Part shown: positions 25,373 to 35,995 of the stretch, in pieces
Numbering within the stretch: position 1 is the stretch's first letter
Layout: each line of letters starts with the position of its first letter
NCBI RefSeq assembly: GCF_003086775.1
Contig: NZ_CP026001.1
Span: forward strand, 2,568,407-2,632,406
DNA length: 64,000 nucleotides
Source: Stenotrophomonas sp. ZAC14D1_NAIMI4_1
Lineage (GTDB): Bacteria; Pseudomonadota; Gammaproteobacteria; Xanthomonadales; Xanthomonadaceae
Reading direction: 5' to 3'
Made by a program: the position numbers and the translations under genes
Notes under the pieces: model-generated
What the model was told of the DNA's origin: nothing
The model's input: only the letters and a program-made list of their open reading frames with translations
Database searches by the model: none

Positions 25373-27899
25373 CTGCCCCACTCCCCTGGCTGATCCACAC
25401 CGCCACGGGGCTGCCGGCAAACAGCAGCGCATCCGAGGCAGAACCGTTGAAAATCTCCGTGCGACCGTCCAGCACGTTGCGCATCGTTCGTTGCGGAACC
25501 CCAGTCACGCGCTGCTCCGCATCCTCTCTCCACGCAAGGGCAGGACCAGGGCATCGCGCTGCGCTCGCCCTGCGCACCGCCACCAGCAGCACCTGCCCTG
25601 CGTGCTCACGCACGAAGACCAAATCTGCCGAAGCGGGATCGGATAGGGCCTGCAGAGCGCCGTACCGGAACAACGCCGGATGCTCGCGCCGCAGTTGCAG
25701 CAGCCGCGACAGCAGGCGCATCTTCGGCGTTCCCTCATGCCAGTGCTGCAGCAACTCCGTCCACGCTCGATCATCAGCCAATGCCTGTGCGCGCCGTGCG
25801 AAATCCACGGGGCGTCGGTTGTCCGGATCGACCAGACTGAGATCCCAGAACTCGGTGCCCTGGTAGATATCGGGAACACCCGGCAGGCACAGCTGCAGGC
25901 ACAGCTGTACAAGCCCGTTGCTGGCTCCGGCGGCCGCCCGCGTCCTCACGAAATCAGCCAGTGCATCGCGCACGCCCTGCAGTTCGCTGTCGTGCATCAG
26001 GTCCTGCAGCCACTGCTGCGCGGCATCTTCAACGGCGAGCTCGGGATCGAGCCAGTTGCTGATCCGCTTGCCTTCGCGCAGCGCCTTGCGCAGCCACTGG
26101 TCCATGCGCTTCGGGAAGTCCGCGGCGGGCGCACCGTGCATCGGCCAGGCGCCGACCAGCGCCTGCCACAGTGCATAGCTTTCGGCAGCGGGCAATGGCA
26201 TCGGCATGGACGCAGCCGCGCACTGCCGCTCCCACTCGGCCAGCGCCGACTGCCATGCCCCGACGTCGGCGCTGATCAGCGCCAGGCGCGCACGCGAATC
26301 CGGGCCGCGTTTATGGTCGTGCGTGGCCAAGGCCAGCATCGCCAGGGGGTGCTGGCGCGCACGGGCCTGGGAGAGTTCAATCAGTGCATCGCTCCCAAGC
26401 CCGACGCGCTGCGGATCGCTGCCAACCTCGTTGCGCGACAGCGCACGGTAGTAGCGATAGAACGCCGTGTCTTCCACCGCCTTGGCATTGAGCGGTGCCG
26501 AGAGCTGGCCAAACCGCACGCGCAGTTCGTGGCCCTCGGGCGCCTGCAGGGCGCTGACCAGCAGGCTCACGGCCCCGCGCCCCGCAGCGTCGAGACCCTG
26601 CACGGCAGCCGCTTCGGCCTTGGCCAGGACATTCCGCTCGGTCGCCGTCTGCAGCGTATAGGGGCGATAGACAGGATAGTGTCTTAACAGCGCACAGACT
26701 GCCCGGCGCAACATCGCCTCGCTGATGTCGCCGAGGGCTGCTGCCTCACCCATTGTCTTCCGAACACAGACCAGCAGGCGCTGCAGGTCTGCGTGCAGCG
26801 ATCCATCCAGCAGTGCATCGCGGGCCGCCTGCTGCACCTGCTCGAGACTGCGCATATCGCCCGAGCGCGCCTGCCACTGCTCAGCCAAGGCCTGCGCCGA
26901 ATTCTGTTCGTGCAGCCATGCACCGGCCTGATCCATGAAGTCGTAGCCCGTAGTGCCATCGCACGCCCAGCCGGCGGGCAGAGCCTCACCCTCGGCGAGG
27001 ATTTTTTCTACGTGCAGGGTGATGTCCGCACCACGACGACCGCCTGCTTCAGCGGCGGCATCGAGATGTGCGCGCAGCCGCTGCAGGTAGCCGCCCGGAT
27101 CGGCCAGACCGTCGATGTGGTCGATCCTCAGGCCATCCACCCAGCCCTCGCGTACCAGCCGCAGCGGCAGCGCGTGCACGGCATCGAAGACGTCCTCGCG
27201 CTCGACCCGCAACGCGGCAAGCGAGGTGATGTCGAAGAAGCGCCGGTAGTTGATCTGGTCGCCCCCGGTGCGCCACCAGGCCAGTTGATAGTGCTGCCGC
27301 TGCAGGAGAATGTGCATGCGCTCCGCGGAGCGGTTGCAGCGCTCGATCCAACCCTGGCGCGCGCCAGGCTGCAACGGATAGCTGCGCGGAGACAACGGCA
27401 GGCGCAGATCATGATGGACCAGGAAAGGCTGATCCCCGATGTCCTCCACCCGCAGAACGCCCGCCTGGACGGCCTCCTGCAGCGGCCGGTCCAGCACCGG
27501 CAGCCACAGCCGTTCATCACCGTCGGCGGCGTCCCAGTCAATGTCGAACCACTGCGCGTACCGGCTGCGCCGACCGTGCATCAGCACATCCGACCACCAG
27601 GGGTTCTGCGGCGCGGCCGCCAGATGGTTGGGCACGATGTCCAGAAGCAGGCCCAGGCCGCGTGCGCGTGCCCGCTGTGCCAGCCGCAGGAAGCCGCCCT
27701 CCCCGCCCAGCTCTGGATTGATCAGGGTAGGATCGATGCCGTCGTAACCGTGGGTCGAGCCCGGCATCGAGGCTGCGATGGGCGAGAGGTAGAGGTGGCT
27801 GACCCCGAGGTCGGCGAAGTAGCCCACCTGTGCTGCCGCTGCGTCGAAATCAAAGCCCTTGTGCAGCTGCAGCCGCGCGGTCGCGCGCAACGCGGTCAT
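25359..27899 (-). CDS. treY: malto-oligosyltrehalose synthase TreY
   Basis: This 846-residue GH13 enzyme turns the reducing-end alpha-1,4 link of maltodextrins into an alpha,alpha-1,1 link, giving maltooligosyl-trehalose. Signatures include the N-terminal TARLQLHKGFDFD, SHLYLSPIAAS, GLLLDIVPNHLA and GLRIDHIDGLADPGGYLQRL. TreZ, two genes upstream in the operon, then frees trehalose. It shares the ATGA overlap with malQ (27896-27899). It is near the usual family length. Confidence 0.96.
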   Translation of the reverse strand: MTALRATARLQLHKGFDFDAAAAQVGYFADLGVSHLYLSPIAASMPGSTHGYDGIDPTLINPELGGEGGFLRLAQRARARGLGLLLDIVPNHLAAAPQNPWWSDVLMHGRRSRYAQWFDIDWDAADGDERLWLPVLDRPLQEAVQAGVLRVEDIGDQPFLVHHDLRLPLSPRSYPLQPGARQGWIERCNRSAERMHILLQRQHYQLAWWRTGGDQINYRRFFDITSLAALRVEREDVFDAVHALPLRLVREGWVDGLRIDHIDGLADPGGYLQRLRAHLDAAAEAGGRRGADITLHVEKILAEGEALPAGWACDGTTGYDFMDQAGAWLHEQNSAQALAEQWQARSGDMRSLEQVQQAARDALLDGSLHADLQRLLVCVRKTMGEAAALGDISEAMLRRAVCALLRHYPVYRPYTLQTATERNVLAKAEAAAVQGLDAAGRGAVSLLVSALQAPEGHELRVRFGQLSAPLNAKAVEDTAFYRYYRALSRNEVGSDPQRVGLGSDALIELSQARARQHPLAMLALATHDHKRGPDSRARLALISADVGAWQSALAEWERQCAAASMPMPLPAAESYALWQALVGAWPMHGAPAADFPKRMDQWLRKALREGKRISNWLDPELAVEDAAQQWLQDLMHDSELQGVRDALADFVRTRAAAGASNGLVQLCLQLCLPGVPDIYQGTEFWDLSLVDPDNRRPVDFARRAQALADDRAWTELLQHWHEGTPKMRLLSRLLQLRREHPALFRYGALQALSDPASADLVFVREHAGQVLLVAVRRASAARCPGPALAWREDAEQRVTGVPQRTMRNVLDGRTEIFNGSASDALLFAGSPVAVWISQGSGADGQQ

Positions 27900-29734
27900 G
27901 CCATGGCTCCATCACGGCCGACGCTGATGCGCTGCAGGCGCGCCTGCAACGCACGCTCATCCCACTGCAGGGGCAGCCGGCGGCGCCAGTTCGGATGGCC
28001 GCCGACGGTTCCCGGCAGATTGACCTGTGCGCGCAGGCCCAGCGCGTCCTCCAAGGGGAGCAGGGCCAAGCGCGATGGGGTGCTGGCCAGCAGGTCCAGT
28101 GCTTCGTCTTCCACGTCGTCTCCATCAATGATCTTTGCCAGTGCTGCCGCATCCTGCCGGCGCTTCGCCAGCGCTGCAGGCAGGTCGTCGAATTCGCCCA
28201 GGCGTGCCCGCCAGCGCAGGTCGCGTCCACGCAGCCATCCCCCGAGGGGCGGTAGATCGTGGGTGGACGGCATGGCGACGGCGTCGCGGCGCCAGCGTTC
28301 GGCAGGCAGGAAGCCCGCCGCATCGCGGGTGAACGGCAGCACATCCACGCCGAGGACGCCGCGCGCGGCCAGCTGCTGGCGGATACCTGCTGGCACCACG
28401 CCCAGGTCCTCGCCGATGACCACGCACCGGTGCCGCCACGATTCCAGCACCAGCAGGTTCAACAGGTCCTGCAGCGGGAACTGCAGATAGACGCCTTCAC
28501 TGGCGGGCGCGCCTTGCGGCAACACCCACAGCCGGTGCAGGCCAAGAATGTGATCGATGCGCACGCCGCCACGGCTGGCCATGACCGCCCGCAGCAGCGT
28601 GATGAAAGGCGCATAGCCCTGCCTGCGCAGCGCCAGCGGCGAGAAGCTGGTGATGCCCCATGCCTGGCCTTGGGTATTGAACGCGTCTGGTGGTGCACCC
28701 AGTTCCAGGCCGGCCAGCATGGCGCTGGCCTGCGAACGTGCTTCCGCACCGTCGGGTGCGCAGCCCACCGCGAGATCGGCAATCAGGCCAATGGCCGCGC
28801 CGTTGCTGCGGGCCTGCGCGTGCAGCTGCGTCCAGCAGCGCTGCGCCACCCACTGTGCGAATGCATGGTCCTGCGCGTCACCGCTGCGCGCGTCGGCCGC
28901 CAGGACACAGTAGTCCCGCAGCGCAGCGCCCGCGTCAGCCTGCCACTGGCAGGTCTCCGCCCACAGGTCGGGCTGCGCCTGCTGCAGATACTGCCGGGTC
29001 GAACGCAGCCAGCGCCACTTGAGGTCGGCCGCGCCAGGCCAGTCGATTCGACGCGCGGCGCTGGCCGCTTGCACGGAACGGGCCAAGGCAGAATCTTCCG
29101 CGAGTGCCGCGCGGGCTGCCTCCGGTACCGCCTGCACAAGCGATGCCTGCAGCGGGTCCAGCCAGCGACGGTCGCTGGGCGAATAGGGGCTGTAGCCGGC
29201 AGTGGGTGGCAAGCCGGCATGCATCGGGCTGAGTGCCAGCGCCTGCCCGCCGTGCTGACGCAGCCGCTGCAGCCAAGGCAGGCAACCCGCGCTGTCGCCA
29301 ATACCGGCATCGCCTTCGCTGCGCAGGCTGTAGACCTGCGCCGCCAGGCCCCAGCCACGGTCAACCTGGGAGGGCCACCATGCCTTCTCTGGCGCGACCG
29401 CAACCGCAATACGACGCTGCCCCTGCTGCCAATGCCAGTACCCGGGTTGCGAGGGTGCGCGCCAGCGTCCATCGCCCTCCTGGCGCGCCACGGACGCCTG
29501 CCCGGCTTCGTTCACCCAGCACGCCGCGCCCACAGCGCTGGGCAGGGCCACGGACTCCCCGCAGATGGCCGTGTGCAGCGGCCTGCCTGCGTCGGCCGCA
29601 TCCGGCTGCAGCGCCTGCAATACCGCGCGCAGCACCTCCGGCGCTACATCGCACTGGCGCCCGGAAACATCTTCCCACTGCGGCATCAGCCCGGCCGCGC
29701 GCGCGGCGGCCTGCAACGCTGCATCTCGGCTCAT
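27896..29734 (-). CDS. malQ: 4-alpha-glucanotransferase MalQ
   Basis: This 612-residue GH77 amylomaltase transfers glucan segments between maltodextrins, supplying substrates of suitable length for TreY and GlgP-type enzymes. Characteristic segments are YSLRSEGDAGIGD, SPYSPSDRRWLDPL, RIDHILGLHRLW and VVIGEDLGVVP. It overlaps treZ and treY by 4 bp on both sides, showing coupled translation. The N-terminal ~110 residues are a MalQ N-domain-like beta region. Confidence 0.95.
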   Translation of the reverse strand: MSRDAALQAAARAAGLMPQWEDVSGRQCDVAPEVLRAVLQALQPDAADAGRPLHTAICGESVALPSAVGAACWVNEAGQASVARQEGDGRWRAPSQPGYWHWQQGQRRIAVAVAPEKAWWPSQVDRGWGLAAQVYSLRSEGDAGIGDSAGCLPWLQRLRQHGGQALALSPMHAGLPPTAGYSPYSPSDRRWLDPLQASLVQAVPEAARAALAEDSALARSVQAASAARRIDWPGAADLKWRWLRSTRQYLQQAQPDLWAETCQWQADAGAALRDYCVLAADARSGDAQDHAFAQWVAQRCWTQLHAQARSNGAAIGLIADLAVGCAPDGAEARSQASAMLAGLELGAPPDAFNTQGQAWGITSFSPLALRRQGYAPFITLLRAVMASRGGVRIDHILGLHRLWVLPQGAPASEGVYLQFPLQDLLNLLVLESWRHRCVVIGEDLGVVPAGIRQQLAARGVLGVDVLPFTRDAAGFLPAERWRRDAVAMPSTHDLPPLGGWLRGRDLRWRARLGEFDDLPAALAKRRQDAAALAKIIDGDDVEDEALDLLASTPSRLALLPLEDALGLRAQVNLPGTVGGHPNWRRRLPLQWDERALQARLQRISVGRDGAMA

Positions 29735-31452
29735 GCCGGCAGCCAGCGCAGCTGCAGACCACCACCCGGCGGAAGCAGCGGCCCGTTCGGCAGGTCCAGC
29801 AGCCGTTCTCCATCAGGAAGGGAATGCGCCAGCTCGGCGGGGCCAGCGTTGATGGCAATCCACCACTGCCCCGCCGGCAACTGCCAACCCGCCTGCACCG
29901 CGCCCGGGCCCAGCACCTTTGCCCCCAGCGAACGTGCCTGCTCCAGGCCTGGCTGCAGGCAGCGCCGACGTAGGCTGAGCAGATCGCGAAGCCATGCAAG
30001 CGCCTGCTGCGAAGCAAAGCCGTCACCCGGTGGGGGCACGTACGAAGCCTGCAGTGTCTCGGGGTCATTCGGGTCGGGGATCCGGGCCCGTGATGCGGCG
30101 TCGGCAAATGCACTGAACCCCGCGAATTCGCGTCGGCGCCCTTCACGCACCGCTTCGTCCAACGGCGCCTGGTAATCGGTGAAGAACAGGAACGGCGCGG
30201 TGGCCTGCCATGGCTCACCCATGAACAGCATGGGCACCATGGGTGTGAGTACGGTCAGCGCGGTGGCCATGCGCAGCGCCTGCGGTTCCAGCAACTGGCT
30301 CAGCCGGTCGCCAAAGGCGCGGTTGCCCACCTGGTCATGGTTCTGCGCGAACACCACGAAACGAGACGGCGGCAGGTCGCCACTGGGCTCGCCGCGGGCT
30401 TCGCCCTGCAGGTCGGGCTCGCCCTGCCAGGCAAAGCCCTCGGCCAGGCAGCGCGCCAGCAACGCTTCGGCGCGCCCGGCGTAAGCGGCGTAGTAGCCCT
30501 CATGCTCGCCGGTGAGCAGCACGTGCAGGGCATTGTGGAAATCATCATTCCACTGCGCCTGATAGGCACCGCGCAGCCAACGGGCCTGGTTGCGCTCGTT
30601 TTCCAGCACCAGATGCGCATGCGGAACCTCGGCGCGGATCGTATCACTGAGCTGCTGCAGGAAGCGGTCATCATCGATGGCGTGCACCGCGTCCAGGCGC
30701 AGCCCATCAAACCGGTACTCCTGCAGCCACATCAGCGCATTGTCGATGAAGAAGCGCTGCACCCAGGGCTGCTCGAAGTCGATGGCTTCACCCCACGGGG
30801 TACTGCGGCCGCTGTGGAAGAAGCCCTTGGCATACTGCGCCAGATGGTTGCCCTGCGGCCCGAAGTGGTTGTAGACCACATCCAGCAGCACTGCCAGGCC
30901 GGCGGCATGCGCGGCATCGACGAATCGCTTCAGTGCTTCGGGTCCGCCATAGGCTTGTGCCGGGGCGTAGGGAAATACACCGTCATAGCCCCAGTTACGG
31001 CTGCCTGGAAACTGCGCCACCGGCATCAGTTCGATGGCGGTAATGCCCGTCGCCGCCAGCATAGGCAGCTGCGCCGTCAGCGCGGCAAATCCGCCGGCTG
31101 CCTCGACGTGCACCTCGTAGATCACCATGTCCGGCCAGGCCACGCCGCCCCAGTCCCGCGTCTGCCAGGCATAGGCATCCTCGGCCAGGACGGCGCTTGG
31201 GCTTTCAACGCCCTCGGGCTGCCAGCGCGAAGCGGGATCCGGCACCTCGCTGCCATCCGGAAGGCGGAAGCGGTAACGATCGCCCTGCGCCGCTGTCGTA
31301 CGGATCCAATGCACGCCGTCGGCCTGCCGAAGCATCGGCAATGCGGCGCCGCACAGCACCAGCTCCACCTGGTTGATATCAGGCGCCCACAGCCGGAACT
31401 CCACCATCCCCGCGCCCGTTGGCCACGCACCCAGACGACCGGGAGCGGTCAT
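29731..31452 (-). CDS. treZ: malto-oligosyltrehalose trehalohydrolase TreZ
   Basis: This 573-residue GH13 enzyme cleaves trehalose from maltooligosyl-trehalose. It has an N-terminal E-set domain ([17 protein letters not shown]), then [12 protein letters not shown], the nucleophile segment [21 protein letters not shown] and [17 protein letters not shown], followed by [16 protein letters not shown] 31452 gives the normal N-terminus; an in-frame extension would lie inside glgB. It overlaps glgB by 4 bp. Confidence 0.95.
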   Translation of the reverse strand: MTAPGRLGAWPTGAGMVEFRLWAPDINQVELVLCGAALPMLRQADGVHWIRTTAAQGDRYRFRLPDGSEVPDPASRWQPEGVESPSAVLAEDAYAWQTRDWGGVAWPDMVIYEVHVEAAGGFAALTAQLPMLAATGITAIELMPVAQFPGSRNWGYDGVFPYAPAQAYGGPEALKRFVDAAHAAGLAVLLDVVYNHFGPQGNHLAQYAKGFFHSGRSTPWGEAIDFEQPWVQRFFIDNALMWLQEYRFDGLRLDAVHAIDDDRFLQQLSDTIRAEVPHAHLVLENERNQARWLRGAYQAQWNDDFHNALHVLLTGEHEGYYAAYAGRAEALLARCLAEGFAWQGEPDLQGEARGEPSGDLPPSRFVVFAQNHDQVGNRAFGDRLSQLLEPQALRMATALTVLTPMVPMLFMGEPWQATAPFLFFTDYQAPLDEAVREGRRREFAGFSAFADAASRARIPDPNDPETLQASYVPPPGDGFASQQALAWLRDLLSLRRRCLQPGLEQARSLGAKVLGPGAVQAGWQLPAGQWWIAINAGPAELAHSLPDGERLLDLPNGPLLPPGGGLQLRWLPA

Positions 31453-33680
31453 GCGACAACCTGCAGGTACAGCGTCGACATCGGCGGCAGAGTCAGCCGC
31501 AGTGATTGCGCGTGCCCGTGCATCGGTCGCGCGTCGGTCGCCACCGCCCCCAGGTTGCCGGCGTTGCCGCCTGCATAATGGTGGCTGTCGGTGTTCAACC
31601 GCTCCGACCAAAAGCCGGACTCGGGTACGCCAACGCGGTAGCCTTCGCGCAGCACGGGAGTGAAATTGCTGACCACCAGCATCGCGGGCGCGACGCCTGC
31701 CGGGTCCTGGCGGATGAAGGCGTACACGCTGTTGCGGTTGTCGTCGGCGACGCTCCAGGCAAACCCTCGCTCGTCACGCTCGTCCCGATGCAGGACAGGC
31801 TGCTGCAGCTGTGCGTTGAGGTCACCGACAAGGCGCATCAGCCCTCCCCCCTCGGCCGTCCCGGCCTGATCCCATTCCAGCGCCCGCTGGTGCGCCCATT
31901 CGCCGCGCTGGCCGAATTCAGCGCCCATGAACAGCAGTTTGCTGCCCGGGTGGGCCCACATGAAGGCGTAGTAGGCACGCAACTGGGCAAACTGCTGCTC
32001 GCGGTCGCCCGCCATCTTGTTCAGCAGCGAGCCCTTGCCATGCACCACCTCGTCATGCGAAAGCGGCAGCACGAAGCGCTCGGAAAAGGCGTAGACCAGG
32101 CCGAAGCTGATTTCGCTATGGTGGTGCAGGCGATGCACCGGATCGCGCTGCAGGTAGTGCAGCGTGTCGTGCATCCATCCCATGTTCCATTTGTGGGTGA
32201 ATCCCAGCCCGCCGTCGGCAACCGCGTTGGTGACGCCCGGCCACGCCGTGCTCTCCTCGGCGATCACCAGTACATCCGGGAAGCGCTCGCGCAGGGTCTG
32301 GTTCATGCGCTGCAGGAACGACACCGCTTCCAGGTTCTCGCGGCCGCCCTGTGCGTTGGGCACCCACTGCCCCTCGGGACGGCTGTAGTCTCGGTACAGC
32401 ATGGATGCCACCGCATCCACGCGCAGCCCATCGATGTGGAAGCGCTCGATCCACTCCAGCGCGCTGCCCAAAAGATAGGCAGACACCTCGTTGCGACCGT
32501 AGTTGTAGATCAGCGTGTCCCAGTCGGCATGCTTGCCTTCGCGCGGGTCGGCGTGCTCGTACAGCGCTGTGCCATCGAAGCAAGCGAGGCCATGGGCATC
32601 GTCAGGAAAATGCGCACTGACCCAATCGACGATCACGCCCAGGCTGGCCTGATGGCAGCGGTCGACGAAGCGGGCGAATGCCTCCGGGGTGCCGTAGCGC
32701 GCGGTTGGCGCGTAAATGCCCAGCGGCTGGTAGCCCCAGGAGCCACCAAAGGGGTGCTCACTGATGGGCAGAAGTTCGATGTGGGTGAATCCCAGGCCGG
32801 TGACGTGGGGAATCAGGCGATCCGCCAGCGCGTCCCAGTCGAGCACGCTGCCGTCCTCGGCACGTTGCCAGGATCCCGCATGCACCTCGTAGATGGATAG
32901 CGGCGCAGTGATGCCCAGCTGGCTGCGGCGCTGCAACCACGCCTGGTCGTTCCACTGCAGAGGCGCGGAGGCGACCACCCGCGACGCTGTGGCAGGCGAG
33001 CGCTCGGCCCAGCGCGCCATCGGGTCCAGCTTGTCGGGCAGGCTCTGGCCGTCAACGCCGATCACACGGAACTTGTAGCAGTCGCCCGGTTTCACCCCGG
33101 GAATGAACAGCTCCCACACGCCGGCGGCGTGCCGCAGTCGCATTGGGTGCCGGTGGCCGTCCCAGCCATTGAAGTCACCCACCACCGCCACACGCCGGGC
33201 ATTTGGTGCCCATACCGCGAAACGAACGCCCTCGACATCCTGCACGGTCATCTGCGTTGCGCCCAAGGCGCGGACCGCCTCAGCGTCCCCCTGATGGATA
33301 CGCTGCAGCAGCGCTTCATCCAGCAGCGGGCCGAATGCATAGGCGTCGTGCACCTGCTCGATGCCCTCGGGGAAGTGCAGCGTGAGCAGCGGGACCCCAT
33401 CCGCGCCTGCAGGCCCCTCATAGAGCCCCGGCAGGGCGGTAGCACACAGGTCCCAGCGGCTGCCCGTTGACTCGACCACCTCGACCCGCTGCGCGCCCGG
33501 CACCAGCACGCGCAGGCGGCGGCTACCACTGCCATCAGCATGCGGGCCCAGCCAGGCAAAGGCATCGGCCGGGCCACCCTGCACCAGCGCCTGCAGTTCG
33601 TGCGCGACCGGCGTGGCCGCATCGCGCTGCTCTACGTCTTCGTACCCGAACGCCACCACACCCCGTCCTTCGTCATTCAT
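31449..33680 (-). CDS. glgB: 1,4-alpha-glucan branching enzyme GlgB
   Basis: This 743-residue GH13 enzyme makes the alpha-1,6 branches of glycogen. It has tandem N-terminal E-set domains (the second with [25 protein letters not shown] broken over residues ~135-160), the nucleophile segment [17 protein letters not shown], acid/base [12 protein letters not shown] and [18 protein letters not shown] 33680 overlaps the glgA stop (ATGA). It is of ordinary full length for the long-N-terminus class. Confidence 0.96.
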   Translation of the reverse strand: MNDEGRGVVAFGYEDVEQRDAATPVAHELQALVQGGPADAFAWLGPHADGSGSRRLRVLVPGAQRVEVVESTGSRWDLCATALPGLYEGPAGADGVPLLTLHFPEGIEQVHDAYAFGPLLDEALLQRIHQGDAEAVRALGATQMTVQDVEGVRFAVWAPNARRVAVVGDFNGWDGHRHPMRLRHAAGVWELFIPGVKPGDCYKFRVIGVDGQSLPDKLDPMARWAERSPATASRVVASAPLQWNDQAWLQRRSQLGITAPLSIYEVHAGSWQRAEDGSVLDWDALADRLIPHVTGLGFTHIELLPISEHPFGGSWGYQPLGIYAPTARYGTPEAFARFVDRCHQASLGVIVDWVSAHFPDDAHGLACFDGTALYEHADPREGKHADWDTLIYNYGRNEVSAYLLGSALEWIERFHIDGLRVDAVASMLYRDYSRPEGQWVPNAQGGRENLEAVSFLQRMNQTLRERFPDVLVIAEESTAWPGVTNAVADGGLGFTHKWNMGWMHDTLHYLQRDPVHRLHHHSEISFGLVYAFSERFVLPLSHDEVVHGKGSLLNKMAGDREQQFAQLRAYYAFMWAHPGSKLLFMGAEFGQRGEWAHQRALEWDQAGTAEGGGLMRLVGDLNAQLQQPVLHRDERDERGFAWSVADDNRNSVYAFIRQDPAGVAPAMLVVSNFTPVLREGYRVGVPESGFWSERLNTDSHHYAGGNAGNLGAVATDARPMHGHAQSLRLTLPPMSTLYLQVVA

Positions 33681-35221
33681 GCAGCCACCTGGCAGGTCTG
33701 CTGGTACAGCGCCAGGTAGGCCTTGCCGGCCGTTTCCCAACCGCCCGGACGCAGCATCGCCGCACGTCGCATCGCATGCATCAGTGCAGGCAGGCGGAAA
33801 GTGCGCATCGCCCGTTCTACGCAGCGGCGCAGCCCATCGGCATTGGCGCCATGGAACAGGAAGCCGGTCACGCCGTCCTCGACCGTGTCGACCAAGCCAC
33901 CGGTGGCATGGGCCACGGGCAGGCAGCCAAAGCGTTGCGCGTACATCTGGCTGAGGCCGCAGGGTTCGAAGCGCGAGGGCATCAACAGGAAGTCGGCGCC
34001 CGCGAACATCTGCCGCGCCAGGCCCTCCTCGAAGCCGATGAAGGCGCCGACCCGCCCGGGGTAGCGCTGTGCCAGTGCCTGCACCTGCGCTTCCACCTGC
34101 GGCTCGCCACCGCCGATCACCACCAGCTGGCCCCCGGCTGCCACGATCTGCGGGGCAACGTCACAGGTGATGTCCAGGCCCTTCTGATGGACCAGCCGCG
34201 AGACCACTGCGAACAGCGGCCCCTGCGAGGGCTTCAGGCCGAATGCCTGGCGCACCGCCTCGGCATTGGCTTCGCGCCCTGCGCACTGGCCGATGCTGAA
34301 GCGGGCCTTGAGGTGAATGTCTCGGCGCGGATCCCAGCTGGCGTCGATGCCATTGACGATCCCGCTCAGGTGGCCACCGGCAGCGCGTCGCGCCAGCAGT
34401 TCGTGCAGCCCACAGCCATCCTCGGCGGCAGTGATCTGCTGCGCATAGCGCAGGCTGACCGTGTTCAGGCGGGTAGCATTGGCAATGCCGCCCTGCAGGA
34501 AGGACATGTGGCCATGGAAATGCAGTTCGTCCAGATGCTCCGCAGGCACGCCGAGGGTCGGCGCCAGGGCAAACGGAAACAGGCCCTGGTAGGCCAGGTT
34601 GTGGATGGTCAGCAGGGTCGGCACCGCAGTGCGATCCCAGCGCACATAGGCAGCCGCCATCGCCACTGGCCAGTCGTTCAGGTGCAGCAGTTGCGGCGTC
34701 CAGTCCAGCCCGGCACGACCGGCGGCCAGTTCCGCAGCGGCATGCGACAAGGTGGCAAAACGCACTGCGTTGTCCTGCCATTCGCGGCCCTGCGCGTCCA
34801 CATAGGGCGAGCCCTCGCGTTCATACAGCGCGGGCGACAGCAGCACATAGATCGGAAGACCATCGGCCTGGAGCGCCATGGCCACGGTGCAGGCCGGCAG
34901 ACCGGCACGCCCGGCGACGCGACCTACTTCACGCAGGTGCGGCAGGCGCTGCAGCACTTCAGGGTAGCCCGGCAACAGCACGCGTGCATCACAACCGGCG
35001 CGGACCGCCCGCGGCAGGGCCGCCGCAACATCACCGAGGCCACCGGCCTTGATGAAGTCCGCCATTTCGGTCGCCACGAACAGGACCCGCTGCACCAGCT
35101 CCGGCAGTTCAATCGGCTGTGACGGGCCACGGCGGGTGCCGATGGGCACCAGGTCGAGGGCGGGCAGGACAGTCTCTGCAACGGGATCGTGCAGGGAATC
35201 GGCGACGAGGTCGAGGGCCAT
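33677..35221 (-). CDS. glgA: glycogen synthase GlgA
   Basis: This 514-residue GT5 transferase elongates alpha-1,4 glucan from ADP-glucose (or UDP-glucose). The donor-site motif [13 protein letters not shown] is near residue 60, followed by [10 protein letters not shown] and a C-terminal [17 protein letters not shown] with TGGLVDTV. It is the promoter-proximal gene of the operon. ATG 35221 has a ribosome site (AGAGAAG) six bases upstream; in-frame starts at 35266 and 35341 are less likely. glgC is not in the window, so the donor must be made elsewhere. Confidence 0.95.
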   Translation of the reverse strand: MALDLVADSLHDPVAETVLPALDLVPIGTRRGPSQPIELPELVQRVLFVATEMADFIKAGGLGDVAAALPRAVRAGCDARVLLPGYPEVLQRLPHLREVGRVAGRAGLPACTVAMALQADGLPIYVLLSPALYEREGSPYVDAQGREWQDNAVRFATLSHAAAELAAGRAGLDWTPQLLHLNDWPVAMAAAYVRWDRTAVPTLLTIHNLAYQGLFPFALAPTLGVPAEHLDELHFHGHMSFLQGGIANATRLNTVSLRYAQQITAAEDGCGLHELLARRAAGGHLSGIVNGIDASWDPRRDIHLKARFSIGQCAGREANAEAVRQAFGLKPSQGPLFAVVSRLVHQKGLDITCDVAPQIVAAGGQLVVIGGGEPQVEAQVQALAQRYPGRVGAFIGFEEGLARQMFAGADFLLMPSRFEPCGLSQMYAQRFGCLPVAHATGGLVDTVEDGVTGFLFHGANADGLRRCVERAMRTFRLPALMHAMRRAAMLRPGGWETAGKAYLALYQQTCQVAA

Positions 35222-35566
35222 GGTGAACTTCTCTGAATCAGTCAGGCAGACGCCAGCCGCGCCCATATGGGCGCCAGGTCTGGGAAGGAAGTCGTCGCGG
35301 AACGTGGGGGACGTTTGCGTAGGCTCTACCCGAATGTGCACTGTTCCATATCAAACATCCGTGAAGCGACGGCGATTTCTTTGTGACAGCGCGGCATCAG
35401 CTCAGTACGCATCGTTGGATGCGCACCGCTGTGAGCCCCCTGCGTCACCTGGTCGCAGGGCTTCACGCAACTGCAGTTGACCAATATCAATCCGCGCCGC
35501 GTGCCGTGCGCGTATCTCTATGCAGGAACCCCAACGCCGGCGTCACCGGCATCCAAAGGACCTGCG
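35222..35566. promoter_or_regulatory. 345-bp divergent promoter region glgA / PAS gene
   Basis: No gene is supported here. It should carry the promoter of the glucan operon on the left and that of the PAS-flavoprotein operon on the right, where an FNR/Anr-like box is seen (see separate entry). The rest shows no clear repeats. Confidence 0.6.
35477..35490 (+). promoter_or_regulatory. FNR/Anr-like box upstream of the PAS-flavoprotein operon
   Basis: TTGACCAATATCAA matches the FNR consensus TTGAT-N4-ATCAA in 9 of 10 fixed positions. Its centre is about 83 bases before ATG 35567, so a class II promoter would start about 40 bases before the gene. An FNR-type regulator gene lies at 46.9-47.7 kb. 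Confidence 0.6.
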
Positions 35567-35995
35567 ATGAGCTACTCCCCCGACAACGCCCAGCTGCTGA
35601 ACGCCATGCAGAACGTCATGGTGATCTCCACCACCGACCTGCAGGGCAACATCACCTATGCCAATGACCTGTTCTGCACGCTTACCGGGTTCGCGCGCGA
35701 GGAGCTGATCGGCCAGCCGCACAGCATCGTGCGCCACCCTGACGTGCCCAAGGCCGTCTACAAGGACATGTGGGACACCATCAAGGCCGGCAAGACCTGG
35801 ACCGGCATCGTCCCGAACCTGGGCAAGGGCGGCGTGCTCTACGTGGTCGACACCACCGTGCAGCCGCTGTTCGATGCCGAAGGCAACATCACCTCGTACA
35901 TCAGCATCCGCCGCGTGGTGAACGACCTGATGCAGAACTACGACCTGGTCGAGTTCAGCAAGGAAAAGTTCGACGACTTCTACGAGGCCGCGTGA
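35567..35995 (+). CDS. stand-alone PAS domain protein (Aer-type)
   Basis: This 142-residue protein is almost entirely one PAS domain of the type in Aer receptors: STTDLQGNITYAND, FAREELIGQPHSIVRHPDVP, DMWDTIKAGKTWTG and TSYISIRR. Aer PAS domains bind FAD and sense redox state, so a flavin here is plausible but not shown. The start has a strong ribosome site (AAAGGAC). The stop overlaps the GTG start of the diflavin reductase (GTGA), so they are translated together and probably work together. Confidence 0.9.
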   Translation: MSYSPDNAQLLNAMQNVMVISTTDLQGNITYANDLFCTLTGFAREELIGQPHSIVRHPDVPKAVYKDMWDTIKAGKTWTGIVPNLGKGGVLYVVDTTVQPLFDAEGNITSYISIRRVVNDLMQNYDLVEFSKEKFDDFYEAA

